NCBI RefSeq assembly: GCF_042453785.1
Contig: NC_091661.1
Span: 26,279,501-26,343,500 of the forward strand
Direction of reading: 5' to 3'
DNA: 64,000 bases
DNA from: Malus domestica
Taxonomy: Eukaryota > Streptophyta > Magnoliopsida > Rosales > Rosaceae
Shown: in pieces, positions 49,254-61,840 of the stretch
How the letters are laid out: every line of letters starts with the position of its first letter
Numbering within the stretch: position 1 is the stretch's first letter
Position numbers and translations under genes: made by a program
The notes under the pieces: generated by a model
What the model saw: the letters and a program-made list of their open reading frames with translations, nothing else
Database searches by the model: none
Told to the model about the DNA's origin: nothing

Positions 49254-49704
49254 TAAAACAATCTTTTTTTTGCTGAAAAAAGCTCATAAATATTTTGAAA
49301 AAGTAATCGGTTAATGCAGATAAAATAGTTCACCGAATAACTTGCGGATGAAATTGACCAAACCTTTCTCATAAAATGATAACCGCACCTTCTGCAACGA
49401 CTTTTACCGCGCGACTGACCCAAAGGCCAAAAATCAACACATTCCAATTCCGATCAGCCCTAGATACTAAACGCCTACGGCGGTTGTGGTGGTGGTGGGC
49501 AGGCGTGGTTGTCACCTTGCTAGTGAATTTCACTTCCTACTCGTTCTCGGACGATTCATAGAGTTGTCGGCCGGGATCACGATCAACCCTATGAATCAAT
49601 TAGTACGGTCGTTCGGCGCTTCGACTTGGCAACGTGATTGACTGAAGATTATAACACTATTTGCGATCAAGTTTTGGGAGGTTAATATTTACAAATTAAC
49701 AAGA
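49254..49704. other. Upstream region of the CHX gene
   Basis: No gene. The GATCACGATCAA block near 49575 also occurs upstream of the second CHX copy (near 58220), so the duplication included some 5' flank. Confidence 0.5.
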
Positions 49705-52700
49705 ATGGCGACGAATGGAGTTGAAACCCCCCCACCGGGGAAGCCGGAAGCTCCAATCTTTTGCATGCAACAACAAGCCGTCACCTCCAAAGGTTTTTGG
49801 AGGAAAGACAATCCTTTAGACTATCCACTTCCTCTAACAATGGCTCAAATCGTCCTCGTCGTTGTCATCTCTCGAGCGCTTTATTATCTTCTGAGGCCTT
49901 TGGGACAAACCAAATTTGTCTGCAATCTCCTGGTATTTATATAAAAAAATACATCACATGCATGCTTATATTTTTCTGGGTTTTCGGTTTGTCTGCAATT
50001 CCATGTCAAGTATTCATAATATTTGTCACTATGAAATAAAGGTTTGTTTATGTTATGCCTGCAAATAATCTTGTTGTTTATATATTTTTTATTGTTCTAA
50101 TAATTTTATGGACATGCGTTGTCAAAAATCAATCAGGGTTGAATCAACTTTGCAAATTAAGTTGGGTACGTTGTTAATTAGGGTTTTTTTCTTTTTTTTT
50201 TCTTTCCTTCTTTCCATTTCCCCGTAATTTCTAGAGGTTGTTACTGCTTTTTCATAATTTAGAGCGGGTCGTATAGCTCAATTCAACCATATTTCTGTCC
50301 TGAAATTAATTGTCTGATAATATAACATTGGTATATCATAGTTTAATCAAGTTTGTTAGATTGAAGTCTCCATATATAATTTAACTTCAAGTTTTCGTTT
50401 TTGCAGGGTGGCATTATATTGGGGCCCTCAGCGCTAGGGAAAACAAAGGTAGTAAGGGAGAAGCTATTCAGAAGAAAAGATGCTCCTGTGTTTGAGGTAA
50501 TAGCTCTAATGGGCGTAGTCTACTCCATGTTTATAATCGCGGTGAAATTTGACAAAAACATGGTGAGAAGGACTGCAAGGAATGCTTGGAAAATTGGTCT
50601 GCCTGGTTTTATTATTCCCTTAGTAATAACCCTATCTCTAGTTCACCCAATAGGCACCACCCTTCCCGGATTCAAAGGAGGAACATTCTTCCTCTATTTT
50701 AGTTTCTCTACTTTCTCCTTCACTTTCTTCCCGGTCATAGCTCAGGCCCTGAGTGAACTCAACCTCATGACTTCCGAGCTAGGTCAACTCGCCATGTCGT
50801 CTTCTTTGGTCACTGAAGCCATCCAGTGGTTGTCCACGGTTGCACATATTGTGTTCTCAAAAAGAAATCCGAGCCACGGAGTCATGGCTTTGGTTTCGCT
50901 GTTGGCCTTGACGATTTTCAATTTCTCATTTTTAAGACCGCTTGTACTACTAGTGGTTAAAAAAACGCCCGAAGGAAAAGACGTGAAGGAGGGTTATGTG
51001 GTTGCTATACTGGTTGGGGTTTTGGCCATGGCATTGGTCTCCGATGCCATAGGTGCAACTCCAATTACCGGCCCTATACTTTTTGGGCTAGTCATACCAG
51101 ACGGACCACCTCTTGGTGCGACATTAATACAGAAGATGGAGTTTGTGGTCTCCGAATTTCTTCTTCCAGTGCTCTTTTTCCGTGTTGGATTCATGGTTGA
51201 TGTGTTTTCGTTTAGCGATTGGGAAAGCTTTGGCAAACTTCAGCTTGTTATTTGTTTGACGTATGGAGCAAAGATTGTTACAGTTACAGTTGCTGCATTG
51301 TTCTGCAAAGTTAGGTTTAAAAATAGCCTTTTGCTAGGATTGATATTGACCATCAAGGGTGTCGTAGATATTGTCCTTCTTACTCGATGGAGGTCTAGTA
51401 TGGTAAGTAACAATATCACAATGAATTCTTTTTCTTTTCAATAATTCTATTTAGACGCACAAAACTGACATATTTAGTGACACACTCTTTAGAGGTGTCA
51501 ACTATTGTATATAAGACCAATATGTTCAGACAGTGTGCTAGTAAATTTATGCATCTCTAACTTGTAAAATCAAAATTCAGTCTAACACTCGAATTTAATG
51601 AAAGAATAATAGATTTTGAGGATGACAATCTAACTTTTTTCTAAATATTACGTGCAGCTGCTAGATGAACAATCTTATACTCAAATCGCGCTCTCTATGC
51701 TCACGGTGACCTTGATCGCAACACCGGTGGTTCGATTCTTATACCAGCCACAAACACGACTTGGACCATCAACCAAAAACTTACGCATCAGAAATATCCA
51801 GTCAGCTCGAAACTACCAGGAGTTCAGTATTCTTTGTTGTGTCCACAATGAGGAAAGTGTCTGTAGCATCACCACCCTCCTAGAATCGTCTAATCCAACA
51901 GATGTGAGCCCCCTAATCACCTACGTTGTCCGTGCAGTCGAGCTCATTGGCCGAGCGGCACCCCTACTAGTCCCTTACAAGAAGAAGTATCAGGAGGAAG
52001 CAAATAAGAAATTAAAGCACTCAAATTCACCCACACATCAAATGATGCGAGCCTTTTGGAATTACTCGATGAACTCGAAAGGACCGGTTTCAATCCAAGC
52101 CTTCACTATGATCGCCCCTTACAAATCAATGCATGAGACCGTTTGCCGTCTAGCGGAGGACAATAACATACCTCTGATTCTCTTACCATTCCATGAAAAC
52201 CACCAGTATATTGTTGGCGCCACTGTCACGACAGCGATACGCCAATTCAACATCCATGTACAAAATTATTCCCCCTCTACAGTTGGATTACTAGTCGAAA
52301 GAGGCTTGTCAACTCGGTTAAGCGTGTCCCACTTTTCCTACAATGTGGCAGTGTTTTTTATTGGCGGGCCAGATGATCGTGAAGTGTTGGCCTACGCTTG
52401 GCGCATGTCTGGCAACCCGGACGTGGGCATCACGGTGTTCAGGTTTGTACTGCAGAATAAAGTAATTGTAGCCAACAAGGATGAGGAGACAGAAGAGATA
52501 CTCGACCAGGCATTGGTGGACGAGTTTAAGATAAGGAACATTGGGAATGATTGCGTGATCTGGCGAGATTTCGAGGTGGATGATAGTGTGCAGCTCATGG
52601 ACGCCATTAGGAACTCGCAAGGGGATTATGATCTTGTGTTGGTTGGGAGGCGGCACACGGATATGTTATTGAGGGATGAAGAAATGACAGAATTTGTGCA

Positions 52701-52863
52701 GAATCCGGAACTGGGAGTGATAGGTGACATGCTTGCTTCCCCGGATTTTTGCGGGGGAATGGTCAATGTGTTAGTTTTGCAAGAAAGCAAGGAATTGAGC
52801 AACGGAGCTTTTCGTAGTGGCTCCATGAGAGGGTCGGAAAGTAAATTTAAGTTTCCTGGGTAA
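49705..52863 (+). CDS. CHX-family cation/H+ antiporter (CPA2)
   Basis: Three exons, 49705-49932, 50407-51402 and 51658-52863, all GT-AG and in frame for 809 aa, normal for plant CHX proteins. Exons 1 and 2 encode the hydrophobic Na+/H+ exchanger domain (about residues 45-410) with GGIILGPSALG near its start. Exon 3 encodes the last helices and the long cytosolic part with CVHNEES, PFHENH and FFIGGPDDRE blocks. CHX proteins move K+ and protons across endomembranes or the plasma membrane, often in pollen; role here is inferred. The membrane motif that usually reads Asn-Asp in CPA2 proteins is Thr-Glu here (residues 212-213), while the neighbouring copy keeps Asn-Asp. No frame lesion seen. Confidence 0.88.
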
Positions 52864-53803
52864 CAATTTATTCCTCATGTCACAAAATTTGTGTTATACA
52901 GTTTTTAGAATATCGACAAAATTGTCGAAATATTAAAAAAATTAGAATCCATATGGAAACCAGAGATAATACTAAAATGCAGACTTCACCTTTTGTCAGC
53001 GAGATACCAGAAAATTAGTGAATATTGACGATATTTACCTATTCATTGTGAAAATTTTGATGAAACAAACTGAAGATTCCAAAATTTTAAAATTTCTTTA
53101 AGAGATTTCTCCAAAATTTCAACTAGATTTAAACTGAATAAGATGAATGAGTGATACCCACCCAAAATTAGAGCTTTACGTCTTCAGATTAACACCTAAT
53201 CTCTCCCCCTTTAAGTCTGCGGCATTTCTTTGTTGCTGGCCTCCATCTTCAAGTCGTGTATCTGTATTGCCGACTTGGAGTTTCAAATCCTTTAATATCT
53301 TTATTATTTATGTTAATATCATTTTATATTAATGGAGAATCAACTAATTACATTAGTTGGAGTGAATTTCTGTTGAGATTGTTCTCGTTTGAATTAATTT
53401 TGATAAATATATTCTTTGTGGTATAATGTTCTCATTCCTGCATATCACAGACAAAAATATCTTTTACATAGTTTTAACCACTAATGTTTGTTCAATACAT
53501 GTATTATGGCTTGATTAAGATTTGCTAAAGTTTTATCTTTGATTTCACGTTTTTTAGCAAATTTTCATCATTTCCACTGAAACCAATTGATGTTAGTATA
53601 TTCCTTGATATAAATTTGAATATCGACTCATCGATACCAATATTTTATACACACGTTATATATACCAAAATTTTGGCAATGCATTGCAGGAGGTAGGCAG
53701 AGGAGGAACGGCTCGCGGCTAGTTAAGTTTCTCCTTTCCCCTAGCTAGTTTACTTAATTCATTTTGCAAAAATTATTTCTAGGTTAATGTTGTAAACTAT
53801 GTA
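52864..53803. other. Intergenic between CHX and the copia element
   Basis: 3' flank of the CHX gene, AT-rich. No further gene recognised. Confidence 0.5.
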
Positions 53804-53808
53804 AGGTA

Positions 53809-54434
53809 TGTTGTGCTAGGATAGCACCAAACCAAATGGAACCAACTCAAGCTAACCCACAGGAAATTTATCAAATGAAATGCAATAACAAAAATATAAA
53901 AGACACCAAGATTTTAACGAGGTTCCTCAACAGTCAGTGTAACTGAAGTACGTCCTCGAAGCATAGGAGCTCACCCAATAATCCACTATCAACTAATTGG
54001 GAGTTTACAAAGTGTTGGCAATCTCACAACCCAAATAACCCAATACACCCAATAGCTCTCACACACCACAAAAACAAATAGAGAAAGAAATATAATGAAT
54101 AATTTCTTCTCTATACATGTAGCTCAAAGCTATTACAACAACAACTACTTTGGTGGATGATTACTAACCAAATGAAGCAGCAGCTTCTTCTTCCTTTTGG
54201 GCTCTCTGCAAGTCTCCCTACTCTCTGCAGAAAAATGAGCTCTCACTTCTCTCTTATTTTCCATCCGAAGAAAACCAATAATTATGGCTTTGAAAAAGCC
54301 ACAAAACAAGGAAACATAATCATGATGCCTCATCATCATGATGTTCCCTCATCATTTTGTCTTTCATTCTTTTGTTTTGTTTAATAGTCGAAAGTGGATG
54401 CCAAGTTGGTCACTAATTTGGCCACTATCCAACA
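53809..54434 (-). repeat. 3' LTR of the copia element (626 bp)
   Basis: Minus-strand ends TGTTGGATAG and GCACAACA. It is preceded in the element by the purine-rich AAGGTGGAGAT (54435-54445). The lower boundary at 53809 rests on the TG...CA rule. Confidence 0.75.
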
Positions 54435-54564
54435 ATCTCCACCTTGGCCAAATTCCAAAATCACCATGATAAGCCAACCAACACAAAAACACTCCCAAAC
54501 ACTAGCAAGAGAACAACTCATGCCAAGCCAAATGCTCCAAAACTCATACTGCTCATCACCTTCT

Positions 54565-57500
54565 TTATATAGGCAAAATGTGAGCCAAGTTCAAGCAATG
54601 AACAAACTTGGCTACACCAACAACCTTAGTCAACATATCAGCGGGGTTGTCTTTAGTTGGAATCTTCTGGAGAATGATTTCTCCTTCACCAGCAACTTCA
54701 CGAACAAAGTGATAACGCATATCTATGTGCTTGGTCCTCGCATGGTGAACCTGATACTTAGCCAAATAAATGGCACTCGTCACTATCACAATGCACCTCC
54801 ACCTGCTTCTGATCAACCCCTAAATCTCTAATCAGCCCATGTATCCAAATGGCCTCCTTTATAGCTTCAGCAACTGCCATATATTCAGCCTCTGTAGTAG
54901 ACAAGGCAACAGACGACTGCAAAATGGACCTCCAACAAACTGGCCCTTTAGCCATAGTAAACACATAGCCTGTAGTAGACTTCCTTCCATCCAGATCACC
55001 TGCATAATCTGAATCAACATAACCAACTGCAAAATGACCAATACCAGAGTCACCTCTCTCAAAGCATAAACCAACATCTCGAGTACCATGGAGATACCTC
55101 AATATCCACTTAGCTGCTTGCCAATGCTCTTTACCTGAATTATGCATATATCGACTCACCATGCCAACTGCATGATGAGCAATATTCGGTCTAGAGCATA
55201 CCATTGCATACATCAAACTACCAACCAAATTTGCATATGGCATATTTTTCATTTGCAGCTTCTCTTTATCAGTTTTAAGACATTGTAGAGAACTCAATTT
55301 AAAATGAGGAGCCAATGGGGTATTAACCGGTTTGGTTGAATCATGAACTCCAAACTTCCGAATCAACTTCTCAAGGTATTGTCTTTGATTCAAACTGACC
55401 AAACCCTTCGCTCTATCTCTAGTGATCTCCATACCAAAGATCTTCTTCGCTTCATCAAGATCCTTCATCTCAAACTCATTCTTCATTTGCTTCTTCAAAT
55501 TTTCAATATCTTCAACATTCTTTAAGGCAATCAACATATCATCAACATATATCAACAAATAAATGAAAGACCCATCTTGCAACTTCTTGAAGTACATATA
55601 ATGATCATATTGACTTCTAGAATAATTTTGGCCTCTCATAAATTTATCAAACCTCAAATACCATTGCCTTGGAGATTGCTTCAAGCCATAAAGTGATTTC
55701 TTCAATTTGCAAAACAAATTCTCATTCCCTTTCACTATATACCCATCCGGTTAACACATATAAATCTCTTCATTCAAATCACCATGTAGGAAAGCTGTCT
55801 TCACATCAAGTTGCACAAGCTCAAGATCATACTGTGCAATAAGAGCTAACATAATGCGAATTGAGAAGTGCTTCACAACTGGAGAAAAGATTTCATTGTA
55901 GTCAATGCCCTTCTTTTGTGCATGCCCTTTAGAAACTAATCTTGCTTTAAATCTCACATTGCTTTTCTCATCAGCATATTCCTTCTTGGCATAGACCCAT
56001 TTGCAACCGATAGCTTTCTTGCCCTTAGGCAATTTAGCTAACTCCCAAGTCTTGTTCTTCAAGAGAGAATTCATCTCATCACCCATGGCATTGCACCACC
56101 TCTCATTTTCTTCACTCTCAATAGCTTCCTCAAAATTGGATGGAATCTCATCAGTGATAATAGGAAGAGCAAAAGAAACATAGTCACTATACCAAGCTGG
56201 CTTGGTAATTTGTCTATTTCCTCTGTTCTTGGCAATAGACTCTTGAGGTGAAACTTCCTCTTCAACTTGAATAGAATATTCAAGTTCAACTTCTTCAACA
56301 TCCTCATGGTCTCCAACTTCTTTACTTGTAATGGCTTCGACATCAGCGGAAATAGGATTTGAAGTACCAGAGGCAACTTTCTCAAGCTCTACCTGTTGGA
56401 CATCTTTCACATTCTTCTCAGAGTCTTTGAATATACTTTCTTCATCAAATGTCACATCTTTACTGATTACAAGTTTCTTCGTCTCTGGGCACCACAACCT
56501 GTAACCTTTGACACCACTACTAAAACCAAGAAAGATAGCATTTTTTGGCTCTAGGATCAAGTTTATTTTCAGTTACATGAAAATAAGCAGGTGAACCAAA
56601 AATACGAATATGATCATAATCAAAAGAAGGTTTTCCAGTCCATACCTCAATTGGTGTCTTACCCTGAATAGCAGCTGAGGGTAACCGGTTGATGATGTGA
56701 CATGCATAAGTAACTGCCTCTACCCAAAACGACTTGCTCAAACCCGACTGAGACAACATGCATCTAACCTTTTCAAGCAAGGTTCGATTCAATCTTTCTG
56801 CAACTCCATTTTGTTGTGGAGTTCCCTTGACACTGAAATGTCTTACAATCCCTTTTTCTTTGTAAACTTTCAAGAAGGGGTCAGATGTGTATTCACCACC
56901 ATTATCCAATCTCAAAATCTTAATCTTTCTCCTAGTCTAGTTCTCAACCATTTTCTTCCAACCCAAGAAAATGTTTAATACCTCACTCTTGTGCTTCATA
57001 GTGTAGACCCAAGACCTTCTTGAATAATCATCAACAAAGGTCACGAACCAATGTCTACCACTAAAAGAGGAAGTCTTTGTAGGACCCCAAACATCCGAAT
57101 GCACATAATCAAGAATGCCCTTCGTCTGATGTACAGCAGTACCAAACTTCACTCTAGTTTGCTTCCCCAAGACACAATGCTCGCAAAAATCAAGCTTACA
57201 AGTCATGGCACCTTTTAGAAGACCTTGTTTCACAAGCCCTTGTAGAGCTTTCTCACCGGCATGGCCTAATCTCATATGCCACAGTCTAGTAGTATCAGAA
57301 TCGGATGTGCCCATATTTTCTGAGACTACAGATGCTTCACTTGTCACAGTGCTTCCTTGCAATAAATACAAATTGCCACATCGAGGAGCTTTCATCACAA
57401 CAAGTGCACCATAAGTAACTTTCAATGTCTGTCCATCTGAATGAAACCTGAAGCCCTTGGATTCCAAAGTACCCAAAGAAATAAGATTTTTCTTCAAATT

Positions 57501-58060
57501 CGGTACATACCGAACACCTGTCAACTTTTTAACCATGCCATCATGCAACTTCAAACAAACTGTACCAATCCCTTTTGTTGTGCAAGGATTGTCATCTCCC
57601 ATGAACACAACGCCACCATCAAACTCTTTCAAGCTTGAAAACCAATCCTTGTGAGGAGTCATATGATGAGTACAACCCGTATCTAACACCCACTTAGTAG
57701 CACAATCAAATGATGAAGAAGTGGTTAAAGCAAAATCAGAAACATCTGTTTCAACCTCAGCAACATTAGCTTCAGAACTTTCTTTGCCTTTGGTCTTCAA
57801 TCTGGGACAATCTTTCTTCCAATGACCCTTATTACGACAAAAGGCACATTCATCCATTTCCAAAGGTTTTCTACCTTTAGAGTTTCCTCTAGGTCGAGAC
57901 TGTGATTTTTTCCTACTAGAAGATGATCTTCTCTCCGATGATCTACCTCTAACAAATAAAGCTTCAGAGGTACTATCATGATTTTTATCTCTATGCCTCA
58001 TTTCATAATTCATTAAGGCATTTGACACATCTTCAAATTTTACAGTTTATTTACCATGCA
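54565..58060 (-). pseudogene. Copia gag-pol remnant
   Basis: Domains in order on the minus strand: a CCHC zinc knuckle (CAFCRNKGHWKKDC), a protease site with DTGCTHHM, the integrase zinc and core region (HSDVWGP, DDYSR), reverse transcriptase with YVDDML near 55550, and RNase H ending with HARTKHIDM. Copia domain order (integrase before RT) is clear. Lesions: a stop between the integrase segments near 56937, a frame change near 56540, a stop at 55751-55753 in reverse transcriptase, and a frame change near 54780 in RNase H. The element cannot make its own proteins. Confidence 0.9.
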
Positions 58061-58324
58061 TAATAGTGGGCTTTTTTTTTTTTTTTTTTTTCAACTGTAA
58101 CAACTACCAACTCTTTCTGTTCCCATATTTGACTGATTATGTCAATGTCCGTCGGTTTTCGGAGATGGCCTTATTAATACCGAGTTTCATTTTCAATTTT
58201 TTTTGGATGATTCACAGGGTCGAGATCACGATCAAACGTACAAACCTCAAATCAATATTTGAGGTGATCGTGTAAAGGTGGGGATTGAGGATTTTCTGTA
58301 TCAGGTCGGATCGAGGTACAAAAA

Positions 58325-61300
58325 ATGGATGCCTTAAGCAGTTACCTTCACTCCCACCATGTGAAACATGGTGATGAAAGAGTTTGCATATCTCAGCAGG
58401 CAACTGCTTCTAGCGGCGCCATTTGTGGGGAAGATAATCCTCTAGATATATTATCCATATTCTCTGATGATGGCTCAAATCATCCTCATCGTCATCACCT
58501 CTCGGGTGCTTTATTATTTTCTTAGGCCGTCTGGACAAACCAAATTTGTCTGCAATCTACTGGTATGGCCATCAAGCTCCCATGCCACTAATAAACTATC
58601 ATGTCTCAATTAGCGTAATCTAATTTGAAGTTTTTTTCCGGGGTGTAATTTTTCAATTTTTTATCCTTGTTACAAATTTAATTTGATCCACCATTTTTTC
58701 CCTCATTTTTTCGGGGTGGTATTATATGGGGTCCCTCTCTTTTGGGGCACCATAAGGCATTTAAGGACAAACTAGTATTCAAAGGAAGAGAGTTTCCATT
58801 GGTTGACACAGTAGCTGCGCGGGGCGCAATAAATTCCACCTTCCTAATTACATTGAAAATTGACCTAGCCATGGTTAGGACACAAGAGAATGCCTGGAAG
58901 ATTGGTCTAGCAGGCTTCCTTTTTCCAAGCGCTGTTACCTCAAGCCTCGTCTACCCGCTAGCCCGATCCATTCCAGGACTCACAGGAGGGATACTCTTTC
59001 TTTTCTTTACTACATTTTCTTTATCCTTCACTTATTTTCCTACCGTGGCTGAGGCCTTGGATGAACTCAACCTCATGACTTCCGAGTTAGGGCAACTCGC
59101 CTTGTCTTCTGCCATGCTCAACGATGTGATGCAATGGTTCTTCATGGCAATACGTTACATATACAGCCACGGAATCGAGGCCTTGGTTTCCTTTGTTGGC
59201 ATTGCTGTCCTTCACTATCTATGTCATACGGCCGACTATACTTTCAATTATCAAGAAAATACCCAAAGGAAAAGAAGTGAGTGAAAGTTATGTGGTTGCA
59301 ATACAACTTGGAGTTCTAGTCATGGCATTTATCACCGACGCCTTAGGCACAAAGCCTACTACGGGTGCTATAATTCTAGGGTTAGTCATACCAAATCGAC
59401 CACCTCTTGGTACAGCATTGATAAAAAAGACAGAATTCATGGTCTCCGAATTTCTTCTCCCGGTGTTCTTCTTTTGTGCAGGCCTCAGTGTGAATGTGTA
59501 TTCGATTCACGATTGGGAAAGTTTCAGCAAACTTCAAGTCTTGATTGTTGAATCCTATGTCACAAAATTTTTGGGAGTTACATTGGCTGCAATGTGCTGC
59601 AAAATTAAGTTCAAACATAGTCTGTTGCTCAGCATGATCATGAGCATCAAGGGTTTAATAGAACCTTCCATTTACAGTCGCTGGAGGGTCCTTAAGGTAT
59701 CCTACTCTTTCTTATATCTTTTTCCTCCTTCTCTTTGATACCCCACCAACTTAAGGAGCGTAATAATTTTCTTGTAACGAGTACTAATTTACAGTATCTG
59801 CTACATTGCCGGTCATATTATAGACAATGTAACAAATACTACAATTGATACTCATGGACAACCTGTCCTTTTTAAGGGACCAGTAGATGTTGTTGACGAA
59901 AAAACTTAGAGTACACAACTCTAACACAAGTGTTGGAGAGACAACATAAGTAAACAAATTACTTGTATTATACACACAAAATATTACAACACTCACAAGG
60001 ACACAACTTTAGAAGCAATGACACTCACTCACTTTCTAGAGACACACTCTTGATTACTCACACTCCTACAAGACTATTCTTGCTTCTCACTCTCACTTGG
60101 TTGCCTTCTTGATTGGTTGGTTACATACACACACCTATTTATAGGCATGTTTGCCGACTTCACTAGCACTTTCTAGTGCATGTTCATGCACACACTGCAC
60201 CGACATATGGCTTTTCATAATAGCCACATTGTACAAGCTGCTAAAACTTTCTAGCACATGATTATACACACCCACCCACCGACTTTCCCTTTGCCCACCG
60301 ACATGGGCATTACACAATGGCCACACAATTGTACAAATAGCTAGATCTTTCTAACTAGTGATCATGCACTGCCACCGACCTGCTTTCCTAATTGGCCTTA
60401 TGTTTTCCTAGTTTCTAGTACATTCTAATTACAAACAAACATACTTAATCATGGCTAGAAACGTCTAGCACATTTGCATACACCGACCACCTTTAGAATT
60501 GCTTGCTAGAATCTTCTAGAATCCAAACATCAATTGGGCTGGTGTTGATTTTCAACAGATGTAAACGCCATATTTACAATCCATTGTTTTGGGTTCCTAA
60601 TTGATATTAATTGCAGCAAATGGATCAACAATCTTATACTCAAATCATCTTGTCTTCGCTGGGTCTGACCATGGCCATAGCACCATTTATACGATTCTCG
60701 TGCATACTTCATGTACACCTCAGACAATCAAGTAGCATACACGACTGCATTAGAAATATTCAATCATTACTGGCAAGCAACTCGGAAACATTTCAAATCC
60801 TTCGCTGTGTCCACAACGAAGAAAGTGTACGCAACATGATCACCCTCCTAGAGGCGTCAAACCCAACAGAAGCAAGCCCGATTTGTGCCTACATTTTCCA
60901 TGCAGTCGAGCTCACTGTCAGCGCAGCACCACTACTAGTCCGTCACACGAAACAGAAGAAGAAATTTACAAACACAAGTGTACCCACGAATGTTCATATA
61001 ATGCGAGCCTTTGAGAATTACTCGAAAAATTCGAAAGGGCCGGTTGTAATTGAAGCCTTCACTATGACCGCCCCCTATATAAGCATGCATGAGACGATTT
61101 GCCATGAAGCCAATGACAAGAAAGTTCCTCTAATTATCATACCATTCCATGAAAACCACAAGGATGTGATTGCTCCCAACTGTCCGACTAAGGCAATACG
61201 CCAGTTCAACATTAACGTACAATCATATGCTCCATGTACAGTTGGGATACTAGTTGATAGAAGCCTGTCTTGTCGGCTGAGCTTGAATCACTTCTCTTAC

Positions 61301-61840
61301 AATGTTGCGGTGTTTTTCATTGGCGGGCCTGATGATCGCGAGGCATTAGCTTACTCAGCACGCATGCCGGGTAATACCAAAGTTTCCATCTCGGTGTTCA
61401 GGTTTACTTTGGCGGAGACAGTAATAGAAGAAGAGCAGCTGAAAGAAACGAAGCTCGACCAGGCTTTGGTTGACGAGTTTAAGCTAAGCAACATTGGGAA
61501 TGATCACTTGAATTGGCATGAAATGGAGGTGGCTGACGGCGTGCAGCTTATGGATGCCATTAGGCAGTCACATGGCGATTACGACCTTGTGATGGTGGGA
61601 CGGAGACACTTGGAAATGTCACCAAGGAATGAAGAAACGGTAGATTTTATGGAGAACGCGGAGCTGGGAGCGATCGGCGACATGCTTGCTTCCTCAGATT
61701 TTTGTGGTGGAATGGTAAATGTGTTGGTGATGCAAGAAAGTAGGGAATTCGTACTTCGAACCGCTTTGATGAAAAATTTAACGAGGTATTATAAGTTGAC
61801 ATACATTGCAAAACCAGCTTGCAGGGGACAAACTAGCTAG
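58325..61840 (+). pseudogene. Damaged second CHX antiporter copy
   Basis: Same three-exon layout as the CHX gene at 49705: exon 1 58325-58562, exon 2 58715-59696, exon 3 60617-61840. Lesions seen: a 4-nt ATAT insertion near 58445 in exon 1 that shifts frame before the MMAQII segment, GG instead of AG at the acceptor before exon 2 (58713-58714), and a one-base frame shift near 59195 in exon 2. Exon 3 is fully open (about 408 codons), with CVHNEES, PFHENH and FFIGGPDDRE intact. The Asn-Asp ion-site motif (LND) is retained. A 667-bp solo LTR lies in its last intron. A truncated protein from exon 3 alone would lack the transport core. Most likely a pseudogene; an assembly or allele effect is possible. 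Confidence 0.82.
59891..60557 (-). mobile_element. Solo LTR in the CHX-copy intron (667 bp)
   Basis: Ends TGTTGACGAAAA and TTTTCAACA, flanked by 5-bp duplications GATGT (59886-59890 and 60558-60562). A minus-strand TATA box CTATAAATAG (60135-60144) sets orientation. No internal domain, so it is a recombined solo LTR. Repeated CTTTCTAG blocks occur inside. Confidence 0.85.

Larger units (their letters stand above)
53809..58070 (-). mobile_element. 5'-truncated Ty1/copia retrotransposon
   Basis: On the minus strand the element has the end of gag, then protease, integrase, reverse transcriptase and RNase H, a purine tract and a 3' LTR. The 5' LTR and most of gag are missing; homology stops near 58070, next to a long T run (about 58071-58091). 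No second LTR or target duplication is available. It separates the two CHX copies. Confidence 0.9.

Noticed and set aside
54394-54831. 145-codon plus-strand ORF
   Set aside because: Antisense to the copia RNase H end, purine tract and LTR edge; shadow frame.
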